From an uncultured Lachnospiraceae bacterium (GTDB taxonomy: Bacteria > Bacillota > Clostridia > Lachnospirales > Lachnospiraceae): a stretch of DNA of 64,000 bases. The position numbers were made by a program, and so were the translations under genes. Shown piece after piece: positions 9,769 to 16,580 of the stretch. Where the stretch lies: assembly GCA_910583615.1 (NCBI GenBank), contig CAJTXP010000020.1:3512-67511 (forward strand), given 5' to 3'. How positions within the stretch are numbered: position 1 is the first letter of the stretch; every line of letters starts with the position of its first letter. The notes beneath the pieces were generated by a model. The model saw nothing but the letters and a program-made list of their open reading frames with translations. It did not search any database and was not told the origin of the DNA.

Positions 9769-10844
9769 AGCTGCCCTTCTTTTCCTCCCTTATCCCGTAC
9801 AACGGTCTGAAAATAGCTCCGGAGTTTTTCCAGGTCCTCCCTGTTTTCTTTCTGTACCGCACCAACCAGGTTCTGTACCAGACAACCCAGATCCATATGA
9901 GAATCTCCATAATAATAGGCTGTCATCATCGTCTGATAATAAACGGATACCGCCTCCGCCGTACTCATAACAGACGCCGGACGATCGATCCGGTGTCCCA
10001 TGGATGAAACGCCTTCCCGCAGCTCGTGATATGTCGAAGCAAGGATCTCCGCCACATCCTCGTCCACCGGCATGTCGATCCGGCTTGCCTTTGCCAGCTC
10101 TTCCACCTCATTGATAATGATCTGCTTTTCCAGCGCCACATCCCGTACCGGCATAACCGTCTCGAAATTAAAACGGCGTTTCAGCGCGCTGCTCATCTCA
10201 TTGACGCCCTTATCCCTTGTGTTTGCCGTACCGATCACGTTAAATCCCGCTCCGGCAAAAAGAAGCCCTTCTTCTCCCAGCTCCGGAACATTCAGTACTT
10301 TATCGCTGAGCACGCTGATCAGGCTGTCCTGGATCTCTGCCGGAGTACGGGTGATTTCTTCAAAACGGGTCAGGATTCCCTGCTCCATCCCCACGTAAAG
10401 CGGCGCCGGCACCAGAGCCTCCCGCACCGGTCCTTTCGCCAGCAGAAGCGCATAATTCCAGCTGTATTTGATCATGTCCTCAGTTGTTCCCGCCGTCCCC
10501 TGGATGGTATTGGTACTGGTCCCGCTGATAGCGGCTGACAAAAGCTCCGACAGCATGGTCTTGGCCGTTCCCGGTTCCCCCACCAGCATCAGCCCGCGGT
10601 TGCCCGCCAGCGTAATGATACAGCGCTCCACCAGCGCGTCATTTCCCAGATATTTTTTTCGGACGGGAACCTCTTCTCCGTTCCAGTTCAAAGGTTCCCG
10701 GCTCCCCAGAATAAAAGTTCTTACTGCCTTCGGAGACAGTTTCCAGTTCATCGGACGTCTGCCTGTGTCCAGAGCCGCCAGTGCGGCCAGTTCTTTCTCG
10801 TAACGCACCTCCACCGGCGGTTTGATCTGTGCTTTTTGTTCCAT
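9729..10844 (-). CDS. MoxR-family AAA+ ATPase (YehL-like)
   Basis: The protein has 371 residues and a complete AAA+ core. Walker A is GEPGTAKT at residues 89-96. The Walker B region is ILTRFEEI near 157-164, with FEE in place of the usual DE pair preceded by hydrophobics. Sensor 1 is in GTANTRD (N208), and an arginine-finger pair lies in LKRRFNFE near 223. This arrangement is typical of MoxR/RavA-type remodelling ATPases that work with VWA proteins. It is the first gene of the five-gene operon, and a sigma-A-like promoter lies just upstream at 10883-10912. A GAAGGAG site precedes the start, at a rather long spacing. Confidence 0.92.
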   Translation of the reverse strand: MEQKAQIKPPVEVRYEKELAALAALDTGRRPMNWKLSPKAVRTFILGSREPLNWNGEEVPVRKKYLGNDALVERCIITLAGNRGLMLVGEPGTAKTMLSELLSAAISGTSTNTIQGTAGTTEDMIKYSWNYALLLAKGPVREALVPAPLYVGMEQGILTRFEEITRTPAEIQDSLISVLSDKVLNVPELGEEGLLFAGAGFNVIGTANTRDKGVNEMSSALKRRFNFETVMPVRDVALEKQIIINEVEELAKASRIDMPVDEDVAEILASTYHELREGVSSMGHRIDRPASVMSTAEAVSVYYQTMMTAYYYGDSHMDLGCLVQNLVGAVQKENREDLEKLRSYFQTVVRDKGGKEGQLWNSYYEARKYLH

Positions 10845-10882
10845 ACGTATGCCCTGCTCCTTCTTATGCTTGATCTGCCTTT

Positions 10883-10912
10883 ATTTTACTTCTTTCTCCC
10901 CCTGCAAGTCAA
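10883..10912 (-). promoter_or_regulatory. Sigma-A-like promoter of the MoxR-DUF4132 operon
   Basis: Reading the minus strand, TTGACT (10912-10907) is followed after 18 bases by TAAAAT (10888-10883), about 40 bases before the MoxR start. The spacing is one base longer than ideal. No other promoter-like sequence was noticed between the five genes, so the 10.4 kb operon may depend on this one. Confidence 0.55.
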
Positions 10913-10921
10913 TCTTTCTGC

Positions 10922-11021
10922 GTATTACTTTTACGCCTGCCGTCTTGTCCGCTCCAGTTCACACAGCGCTTCAGATCACAGAGTCCCCGGCGCAGAACCT
11001 CCCCGCCTCGTAAACAGTAAC
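10922..11021. repeat. Dispersed palindromic element, copy A1
   Basis: Left end GTATTACTTTTACG and right end CGTAAACAGTAAC are degenerate forms of the family ends GTTACTTTTCACG and CGTGAAAAGTAAC. The right half (CCGGCGCAGAACC) matches the right half of copies A3 and A4. It lies between the divergent MoxR operon and the lipoprotein gene. Confidence 0.65.
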
Positions 11022-11061
11022 CAGCATTCCCAAAAATTCCACTACAATAAATAAAAGTTTC

Positions 11062-11090
11062 TTGAAACAGGCTTTGTGACGTGCTATGCT
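11062..11090 (+). promoter_or_regulatory. Promoter of the lipoprotein gene
   Basis: TTGAAA (11062-11067) is followed after 17 bases by TATGCT (11085-11090), preceded by TG as in an extended -10 (TGCTATGCT). It ends 43 bases before the ATG at 11134, and an AGGAAAC ribosome site lies between. Confidence 0.6.
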
Positions 11091-11133
11091 ATGATATAGC
11101 ATTACTACCAATACAGAAAGGAAACAGAAAGCC

Positions 11134-11826
11134 ATGAAAAGCAGACTGATCTCATTACTACTGATCTTCACCCTCTCGCTCTCCGGATGCGGCGGAGGGG
11201 ATACAGCATCTCAAAATGCGCCGGAAGAGGCGGATTCTCCCGTCGCCGAAGCGTCTGGGGAAACAAATCCCCCCATCGACGAAACTCCTGAAGGAGAATC
11301 TTCGGAAGAAGAGGCGGATAATCTGTCAGATCTGGAAGCGCTTGGAGATGTAGAAGTGGAAAAACAGTTATTCGACGTTACACTTACCATCCCTGCCGAT
11401 TACGTGGAGGCAACCACGCAGGAAGAACTGGACGAGGCTGCAAAAGAACATGGCTATCAGGCAAAACTGAATGAGGACGGCAGCGCCACCTATACCATGA
11501 CAAAAAAGCAGCACAAAGAAATGATGGAAGAACTTACTGCCAGTATGCAGGAAGAACTGGACGACATGATCGAATCTGAAACTTATCCCAGTATCACAAA
11601 TGTTGAGGCTAATTCCGATTTCACTGAATTTACTGTAACAACCAAAAATGAAAAACTTGATATGACTGAGACCTTCAGCGTGATAACGTTTTATATGTAT
11701 GGTGGTATGTACAGTATTTTCAACGGTACGGAAATAGATAATATTCATGTCGATTTTGTTAATGCTGATTCAGGAGAAGTTATTTCTTCACATGATTCCA
11801 AAGATATGGGAAAAACCGACGAATAG
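11134..11826 (+). CDS. Putative lipoprotein of unknown function
   Basis: The protein has 230 residues. It begins with a lysine/arginine-containing hydrophobic signal and a lipobox, LSGC, so cysteine 19 should be lipidated after Lgt and signal peptidase II processing (lgt is at 12.9 kb). An acidic, low-complexity linker rich in E, S and P covers residues 25-75. A compact mixed domain follows, with TFDVTLTIP-like beta strands and a helical KKQHKEMMEELTASMQEELDDMIE segment. I do not recognise the domain. The gene is monocistronic, with its own promoter and a strong terminator. It is one of the few plus-strand genes in the left half. Confidence 0.85.
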   Translation: MKSRLISLLLIFTLSLSGCGGGDTASQNAPEEADSPVAEASGETNPPIDETPEGESSEEEADNLSDLEALGDVEVEKQLFDVTLTIPADYVEATTQEELDEAAKEHGYQAKLNEDGSATYTMTKKQHKEMMEELTASMQEELDDMIESETYPSITNVEANSDFTEFTVTTKNEKLDMTETFSVITFYMYGGMYSIFNGTEIDNIHVDFVNADSGEVISSHDSKDMGKTDE

Positions 11827-11860
11827 ATACTGTAATATGCTACATTCGCAGATCACGGTC

Positions 11861-11894
11861 AAAAAGAGACGGCAATGATATGCCGTCTCTTTTT
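11861..11894. terminator. Bidirectional rho-independent terminator
   Basis: A perfect 14-bp stem (AAAAAGAGACGGCA paired with TGCCGTCTCTTTTT) has a six-base loop. The A-run and T-run on either side let it serve both the plus-strand lipoprotein gene and the minus-strand SASP gene that converge here. Confidence 0.9.
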
Positions 11895-11901
11895 GATCAT
11901 C

Positions 11902-12105
11902 TTATTTACCAGCCATCTGGCGCTCCTGCGCCTCAATCATCTTTTTTACCATATAACCTCCGACAGATCCATTCTGTCTGGAAGTCAGGTCACCATTGTA
12001 ACCATCTGTCAGCGGCACGCCGATCTCGCTTGCAACTTCATATTTGAAACGGTCGAGTGCTCCCTTCGCTTCTGGTACTGCTGCTCTGTTTGTAGAATTA
12101 GACAT
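11902..12105 (-). CDS. Alpha/beta-type small acid-soluble spore protein
   Basis: The protein has 67 residues. It contains the germination-protease cleavage region FKYEVASEIGV and the DNA-binding block GDLTSRQNGSVGGYMVKKMI, both diagnostic of alpha/beta SASPs, which coat spore DNA and protect it against UV and heat. The ATG at 12105 is preceded by a near-perfect AAGGAGGAG site six bases away, so I prefer it over the longer frame. Expression is expected in the forespore under sigma-G, but I could not define a convincing sigma-G promoter upstream. It shows the host forms endospores. Confidence 0.95.
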   Translation of the reverse strand: MSNSTNRAAVPEAKGALDRFKYEVASEIGVPLTDGYNGDLTSRQNGSVGGYMVKKMIEAQERQMAGK

Positions 12106-12242
12106 AATAAACTCCTCCTTACTGCGAAACAGATTATCTTTTGTGCTTCGCAATTTGTTGTTGTTTGTTACGACTATAGTATATGCATTCCATATCGCAA
12201 TACACTGACAATTCCTTCATTTTCTGACAGATTTTTTAATTT

Positions 12243-12578
12243 TCAATATACCACCTTCCCATCAGCAAGGTTCTGCGCCAGCTGTTCCATGTCAGAAGTA
12301 TTATACGGCACCCATTCCGAAAAATTGGCCGGCAGTTGTTCCGCGTTCTGATCTTCCTGCGTCTCCGGCGCCGGATCCCCGGACAGTTCCTGGGATGCCT
12401 CCATTACTGGATCCTCAGACGGTTCCTGGGATGCCTCCATTACTGGATCCTCCGATGATTCCTGAGATATCTCCGGTGCAGATTCCTGAACCGATTCAGG
12501 TGCGGGGCTCTGAAATGCCTCCGGCATAACCGCCTGCATAAGCTGTTCTGTTACGTCCTGCGCAGATTTTGCAGCCAT
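12243..12578 (-). pseudogene. Fragment of a Pro/Glu/Ser-rich protein next to repeat A2
   Basis: The open frame encodes an acidic low-complexity stretch with a 12-residue tandem repeat (EDPVMEASQEPS-like), from two clear 36-bp units at 12382-12417 and 12418-12453 plus a degenerate third. It ends with LPANFSEWVPYNTSDMEQLAQNLADGKVVY and a stop, which looks like an abrupt end of a folded domain. The frame continues upstream into the dispersed repeat A2, and there is no ribosome site at the first methionine outside the repeat. The most economical reading is a gene remnant truncated by the repeat, but a short functional peptide cannot be excluded. Confidence 0.45.
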
Positions 12579-12583
12579 AGTAT

Positions 12584-12674
12584 GGACAAAACGGCTTCGG
12601 TGTCCGATACATTCCATACGAGCGCAGAGTACACAGATCCAGGGCGCAGACCACCACCCACCCCGTAAACAGTA
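12584..12674. repeat. Dispersed palindromic element, copy A2 (partial)
   Basis: The block GGACAAAACGGCTTCGG followed by TCCGATACATTCCATACG is nearly identical to the reverse complement of the left arm of copy A4 (41.2 kb). The right end CCACCCACCCCGTAAACAGTAA matches the family right end. The left terminal GTTAC sequence is missing. Confidence 0.65.
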
Positions 12675-12702
12675 ATTACAGACTGACGACAGGCCCATCG
12701 CA

Positions 12703-12741
12703 AAAAGAACTGCCGCACGAAAAAAGTGCGGCAGTTCTTTT
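12703..12741. terminator. Rho-independent terminator
   Basis: A perfect 16-bp stem, AAAAGAACTGCCGCAC with its complement, has a seven-base A-rich loop and a T-run on both sides. It lies just downstream of the lgt/Spo0E-like transcript on the minus strand. Confidence 0.9.
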
Positions 12742-12757
12742 ACTTATGAAATTGTCT

Positions 12758-12922
12758 TCATGCATTTTTCCTTCTGCGTTCGGTCACCTGTCTGTCCTCA
12801 TATATCTCGATCATACGATCTATTTTTTGTGCCTCATCAACTACTTTCGTCAGGTCATCCGTCCATAAAGCCATACAATCCAACTTTCTTCGCTGTGATT
12901 CAATCGCTGTCTTGATATTCAT
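12758..12922 (-). CDS. Spo0E-like small sporulation-regulator protein
   Basis: This 54-residue reading frame begins MNIKTAIESQRRKLD and contains DDLTKVVDEAQKIDRMIEIYED. That matches the Spo0E aspartyl-phosphate phosphatase pattern of a helix, a short loop and a second helix with SQxLDxLIxxY, here AQKIDRMIEIY. Family members dephosphorylate Spo0A~P and so delay sporulation. The serine of the SQ motif is alanine here. The start overlaps the 3' end of lgt by 23 bases. An AGGAGG lies 15 bases upstream, a longer spacing than usual, so translation may be weak or coupled to lgt. It is followed directly by a strong terminator. Confidence 0.55.
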   Translation of the reverse strand: MNIKTAIESQRRKLDCMALWTDDLTKVVDEAQKIDRMIEIYEDRQVTERRRKNA

Positions 12923-13796
12923 TTGTCCGTACAGAATCCTCCTCGCTCATATTCTTTTTTCTACCCCAAAAGATCATGAAAAGGGAAAAAAGAATCAGCA
13001 CTCCCGCCAGCAGTTGAGATACAGGAATTCCTGTATCCCCGATCTGAAGCTGGTCAGTTCGAAGACCTTCGATCCAGACCCGTCCCAGTCCATATCCAAG
13101 AAGATAGGTCAGAAACAGCTCACCCTGGAATTTTTTCCTCGTGCGATACCAGTACAGGAAACAGATGACCCCAAGGTTCCATAGTGATTCATAAAGGAAC
13201 GTAGGGTGCACCTGTATAAACTGCTCTCCTCCAATTACCTGTACATGTGCCCACATTTCGTCCGTAATCTCGTGAGCCCGTACTGCGCTTACCGGCAGCT
13301 GCATGGCCAGAAGGCCATCCGTATAACCGCCAAAGGCTTCTCGATTAAAAAAATTTCCCCAGCGTCCCAGAATCTGACCTGCCACGAGCCCTATGCAGGC
13401 CGTATCTGTCATCTGGAGAAACGAGAGCTTTTTCACCTTGCAATATACATACACCGTAGCTACTGCGCCGATAAGCGAGCCGTAGATCGCAATGCCTCCC
13501 TGTCTCAGATTAAAAATGCTGAGCAGGTTATCCTTATAGTTCTCCCATGAGAAAATCACATAATATGCCCTTGCACAGATGATGGAAAATACAATAGCAT
13601 AAATAACCATATCTGTATAAGTATCCGGATCCTGTCCGGTCCTCTTTGCCTCCCTTTCTGCCAGAAACAATCCCAACAGGATTGAACTTCCCATGATAAT
13701 CCCGTAATAGGCAATCTCAAACCCGAAGACAGAGATGGATTTTCCCACATGATCCAGGTAGATACCCAGATGCGGAAAGTTTATTGCTGTGTTCAT
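12900..13796 (-). CDS. lgt: Prolipoprotein diacylglyceryl transferase
   Basis: Lgt transfers diacylglycerol from phosphatidylglycerol to the lipobox cysteine of prolipoproteins at the membrane. The 298-residue protein has about seven hydrophobic segments. The Lgt signature GRWGNFFNREAFGG is at residues 144-157, and a second conserved block HPTFLYESLWNL is further on. The ATG at 13796 is preceded by AAAGGA nine bases upstream. The length is slightly above the family's usual 260-290. Several lipoprotein substrates are encoded in this window (11.1, 29.1, 33.7 and 35.9 kb). Confidence 0.95.
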   Translation of the reverse strand: MNTAINFPHLGIYLDHVGKSISVFGFEIAYYGIIMGSSILLGLFLAEREAKRTGQDPDTYTDMVIYAIVFSIICARAYYVIFSWENYKDNLLSIFNLRQGGIAIYGSLIGAVATVYVYCKVKKLSFLQMTDTACIGLVAGQILGRWGNFFNREAFGGYTDGLLAMQLPVSAVRAHEITDEMWAHVQVIGGEQFIQVHPTFLYESLWNLGVICFLYWYRTRKKFQGELFLTYLLGYGLGRVWIEGLRTDQLQIGDTGIPVSQLLAGVLILFSLFMIFWGRKKNMSEEDSVRTNEYQDSD

Positions 13797-13932
13797 CGAT
13801 GAAGATCCTTTCCAAAGTAAACTGCCCGGTACAGCTTACAACTCTATTTTATTGCTTTTTCCAACATATTTCAACAAAAGTTTGTCGACAAATTTCGACA
13901 AAGCGGACACCGACCAACGTGTAAAAAGCAGC

Positions 13933-15033
13933 CTACACGTTAAACAGAAACTCCACCACATCTCCGTCTTTCATCACATATTCCTTGCCTTCGCTTCCTA
14001 CAAGCCCTTTTGCTTTCGCTGCGGCAACGGAACCGCAGTCCAGAAGGGACTGATAGTTTACGACTTCTGCCCGGATAAAGCCCCTTTCAAAATCAGAATG
14101 GATCTTTCCGGCAGCCTGAGGAGCTTTTGTCCCCACCCTGATCGTCCATGCCCTGGTCTCTTTTTCACCGGCCGTCAGGAAACTGATCAGTCCCAGCAGA
14201 CGGTAACTTGCCTTTATCAGCTTGTCCAGGCCGGACTGCGTGATGCCCAGATCTTCCAGAAACATCTTTTTTTCGTCGTCTTCCAGTTCCGCAATTTCCT
14301 GCTCGATCTGAGCGCAGATGACAAATACTTCACTGTTTTCCGATGCGGCGAAGTCCCGGACCGCTTTTACATGTTCGTTGGATGCACCGTCGTCCGCCAG
14401 ATCATCCTCTGCTGCATTGGCGGCAAAAATGACCGGTTTATAAGTCAGAAGATTGCAGGATTCAAGCCATGCCCTCTCCTCATCGTCTTCCACTTCTTCA
14501 AAGCTTTTCGCCGTTCGCCCCTCTTCCAGATGAGCCTTGACTTTTTTCAGAAGCTCCAGCTCTTTTGCAAGGGCCTTGTCATTTCTCGCTCCTTTTGAGG
14601 TTTTTGCAATCCTTCTCTCCAGAATCTCAATATCGGAAAAAATCAACTCCAGATTGATCGTTTCAATATCGCGCAGCGGATCAATGCTTCCATCTACATG
14701 AATCACATTGCCGTCTTCAAAACAGCGCACCACATGTACGATGGCATCCACTTCCCTGATATTTGCAAGGAACTGGTTGCCCAGCCCTTCTCCTTTGGAC
14801 GCGCCTTTTACAAGCCCCGCAATGTCCACAAATTCGATAACAGCCGGAGTAATCTTTGCAGAATCATACAAAGCCGCCAGCTTTCCCAACCTCTCATCCG
14901 GCACTGCCACCACGCCCACATTCGGATCAATTGTGCAGAACGGGTAATTGGCTGATTCCGCCCCCGCTTTCGTCAGGGAATTAAAAAGTGTACTTTTGCC
15001 CACATTCGGCAGGCCTACGATTCCTAATTTCAT
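13933..15033 (-). CDS. ychF: Ribosome-binding ATPase/GTPase YchF
   Basis: YchF (OLA1 family) is an Obg-related ribosome-associated NTPase linked to stress responses. The 366-residue protein starts MKLGIVGLPNVGKST, the P-loop at 7-15. It has a DIAGLVKGASKGEGLGNQFL switch II region near 67-87, and the C-terminal TGS-like domain ends in VMKDGDVVEFLFNV, the canonical YchF terminus. The length is exactly typical. It lies 136 bases upstream of lgt with an AT-rich gap between, and may be transcribed alone. Confidence 0.96.
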   Translation of the reverse strand: MKLGIVGLPNVGKSTLFNSLTKAGAESANYPFCTIDPNVGVVAVPDERLGKLAALYDSAKITPAVIEFVDIAGLVKGASKGEGLGNQFLANIREVDAIVHVVRCFEDGNVIHVDGSIDPLRDIETINLELIFSDIEILERRIAKTSKGARNDKALAKELELLKKVKAHLEEGRTAKSFEEVEDDEERAWLESCNLLTYKPVIFAANAAEDDLADDGASNEHVKAVRDFAASENSEVFVICAQIEQEIAELEDDEKKMFLEDLGITQSGLDKLIKASYRLLGLISFLTAGEKETRAWTIRVGTKAPQAAGKIHSDFERGFIRAEVVNYQSLLDCGSVAAAKAKGLVGSEGKEYVMKDGDVVEFLFNV

Positions 15034-15287
15034 ATGTTGTTATACCTACTCAAAAATCCTTTCTCTTCAAGGGTTTCTGCCTTTCTCTATTTTTTACTAC
15101 ACAATCTGCCACACAATTTTTAAAGCGCTTTCAATACACCTTGTCGCCATTGTACGCTTTAAATCAACTCTTTTCTGCCGTATCCCATCAAAAAGAATTT
15201 GATACAAGTTAATATTATAGCATATCTCCTGATATTTTGGAATAATCAAATTAAATTTTCATAAAGCACGTTGACGACTTAATAGAC

Positions 15288-15316
15288 TTTACACCCTTCC
15301 ATTTATCTATTATAAT
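15288..15316 (+). promoter_or_regulatory. Sigma-A-like promoter of the 60-residue gene
   Basis: TTTACA (15288-15293) and a consensus TATAAT (15311-15316) are separated by 17 bases, 51 bases ahead of the ATG at 15367. The -35 overlaps the left inverted repeat, so the repeat could also be an operator. Confidence 0.7.
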
Positions 15317-15366
15317 GTAGACAGTAACCAATTACAGAACAGATTAATGAAAAGGTGGTGAAAAAT

Positions 15367-15549
15367 ATGACCGAAAAAGAAATGCTCCAAAAAAATATTG
15401 AAGAATTTGAAAGGCTACAGGATTATATGATATCCTGTGAAAAAGAATCCGAAGCATATAAGAAAATGAAACGACGCTATATAGCGTTAAAAGTTATTTT
15501 AACAGCATCCGGAATTAATTTAACAGAAATTGACTACATTAAAGAGTAA
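15367..15549 (+). CDS. Small helical protein of unknown family
   Basis: The protein has 60 residues and is highly charged. A predicted helix or coiled coil spans residues 1-40, and the C-terminal tail reads SGINLTEIDYIKE. The ATG at 15367 is favoured over an upstream GTG because AAAGGTGG lies eight bases before it. A paralogue with the same tail (SGVNFTDIDKIKE) is encoded in opposite orientation at 15.65-15.8 kb. I do not recognise the family. It has a consensus-like promoter and a hairpin terminator, which argues that it is expressed. Confidence 0.7.
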   Translation: MTEKEMLQKNIEEFERLQDYMISCEKESEAYKKMKRRYIALKVILTASGINLTEIDYIKE

Positions 15550-15573
15550 TACAACCGCATAAGTAACCAGATC

Positions 15574-15619
15574 AAAAAGTGTAAAGTCTATTGAGTTGTC
15601 AAAGGGCTTTACACTTTTA
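15574..15619 (+). terminator. Hairpin terminator after the 60-residue gene
   Basis: AAAAGTGTAAAG is paired with CTTTACACTTTT across a loop of about 21 bases, ending in a T-run. Its left arm is part of the right inverted repeat of the cassette. Confidence 0.5.
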
Positions 15620-15650
15620 TTGGAATAATCAAACTTATACGGTTGTTTGT

Positions 15651-15815
15651 CTACTCTTTGATTTTATCGATATCTGTGAAATTTACGCCCGATATGTTGA
15701 GCAATGCTTTTAACATCAAATACTCATCTTTTAAATCTGCATAGGTTTCTGCAGCATTTTCTTTTTTTGCTAAAATCATGCGTCTTTGCACTTTTGCAAA
15801 ATCATCAAGCTTCAG
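15651..15815 (-). pseudogene. Inverted paralogue of the 60-residue gene, start lost
   Basis: The frame aligns along its whole length with the 15367 protein: DDFAKVQRRMILAKKEN against EEFERLQDYMISCEKES, then SGVNFTDIDKIKE against SGINLTEIDYIKE. It lacks about ten N-terminal residues and has no ribosome site; the only in-frame ATG is internal, at 15779. It directly follows the zinc-ribbon gene stop. It is either a truncated duplicate or a short product started from a non-ATG codon. Confidence 0.55.
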
Positions 15816-15827
15816 TCACCGATGTCA

Positions 15828-16517
15828 TCATTCCAACGGAGAGCCGCAGTAATCACAGATATTCCCGGTGCCGTCCGTAATATGGTTCACACCGCCGCAG
15901 TTCGGACACTTTACAGCTCTGACTTCAGGCTCCGGATCCTTTGCCTGCGGGGCATTACCGGTATCTGCCAAAGCCTGTCCCGGCTGAGTTCTGTACTTGC
16001 TTCCAACAACAGGAGAAACAAGAATACGGCGCGTCTGGTCAATATAGCTGTCTTCAAGCAGACCATTATCAATCAGGTCCTGGACATTCTGAGACGTAAC
16101 CTCAAAAGTTTCTCCCAAAAAATGTGCCATATCATCCAGAGAACCAACAGGCAAACGGGATGCGGCAAGAATATACCGTTCATGCTTTAATCCCAGCATC
16201 TTATATTTCTTTGCGTGTCTTACAATGGCATATCCGCCGCCGCAAGAAACTGCTGTCCCAAAAACCAGTGCCCGTATACCGCTGACGCCCTCCGCAGCCA
16301 GTCCTTCGGTAAGACACACGACCATATAAATAACTCCAAATCCGAAAATAATCCAGCCCACAGTCATTGTTTTTTTAGCATTAGCGATCATATTTTCTTT
16401 ATCTTTATGTAATTTGGAAAGCATCAAAGGGATGCCGATATAGAAAAAAAATATCAGAAAAAAGATAATTACACCCCATGGAGCTCCTTTTGCTTTTTTT
16501 ACATTGTTCCGTGCCAT
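15828..16517 (-). CDS. Membrane protein with C-terminal zinc ribbon
   Basis: The protein has about 229 residues when started at the ATG at 16517 (MARNNVKKAKG). A first membrane segment, GVIIFFLIFFFYIGIPLML, is followed by a second around TVGWIIFGFGVIYMVVCL and a possible third. A soluble region resembling a winged helix (LPVGSLDDMAHFLGETFE) and a C-terminal zinc ribbon CPNCGG-x10-CDYCGSPLE come next. I do not recognise a named family. It sits 63 bases downstream of the SPFH/zinc-ribbon gene on the same strand. Shared zinc ribbons suggest that the two proteins work together at the membrane (inference). Confidence 0.75.
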   Translation of the reverse strand: MARNNVKKAKGAPWGVIIFFLIFFFYIGIPLMLSKLHKDKENMIANAKKTMTVGWIIFGFGVIYMVVCLTEGLAAEGVSGIRALVFGTAVSCGGGYAIVRHAKKYKMLGLKHERYILAASRLPVGSLDDMAHFLGETFEVTSQNVQDLIDNGLLEDSYIDQTRRILVSPVVGSKYRTQPGQALADTGNAPQAKDPEPEVRAVKCPNCGGVNHITDGTGNICDYCGSPLE

Positions 16518-16580
16518 TCCTGCACCCGTCCTTCCTCTGCAGACCATAATTCGCTTTGTCTGTTCATTTCATCGCCCCCT

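Larger units (their letters stand above)
15237..15633. repeat. Direct- and inverted-repeat frame around a small gene
   Basis: The 14-mer TTGGAATAATCAAA occurs in the same orientation at 15237-15250 and 15620-15633. Inside it, 15273-15294 and 15579-15600 are 22-bp inverted repeats matching at 20 positions (GTGTAAAGTCTATT core), and the similarity extends several bases further inward. The gene at 15367 lies between. The layout resembles a small mobile cassette with a target duplication, but no transposase is present. Confidence 0.55.

Noticed and set aside
12106..12242. A sigma-G promoter for the SASP gene.
   Set aside because: CATATAC and TGTATT-like boxes are present on the minus strand but their spacing does not fit the consensus well enough.
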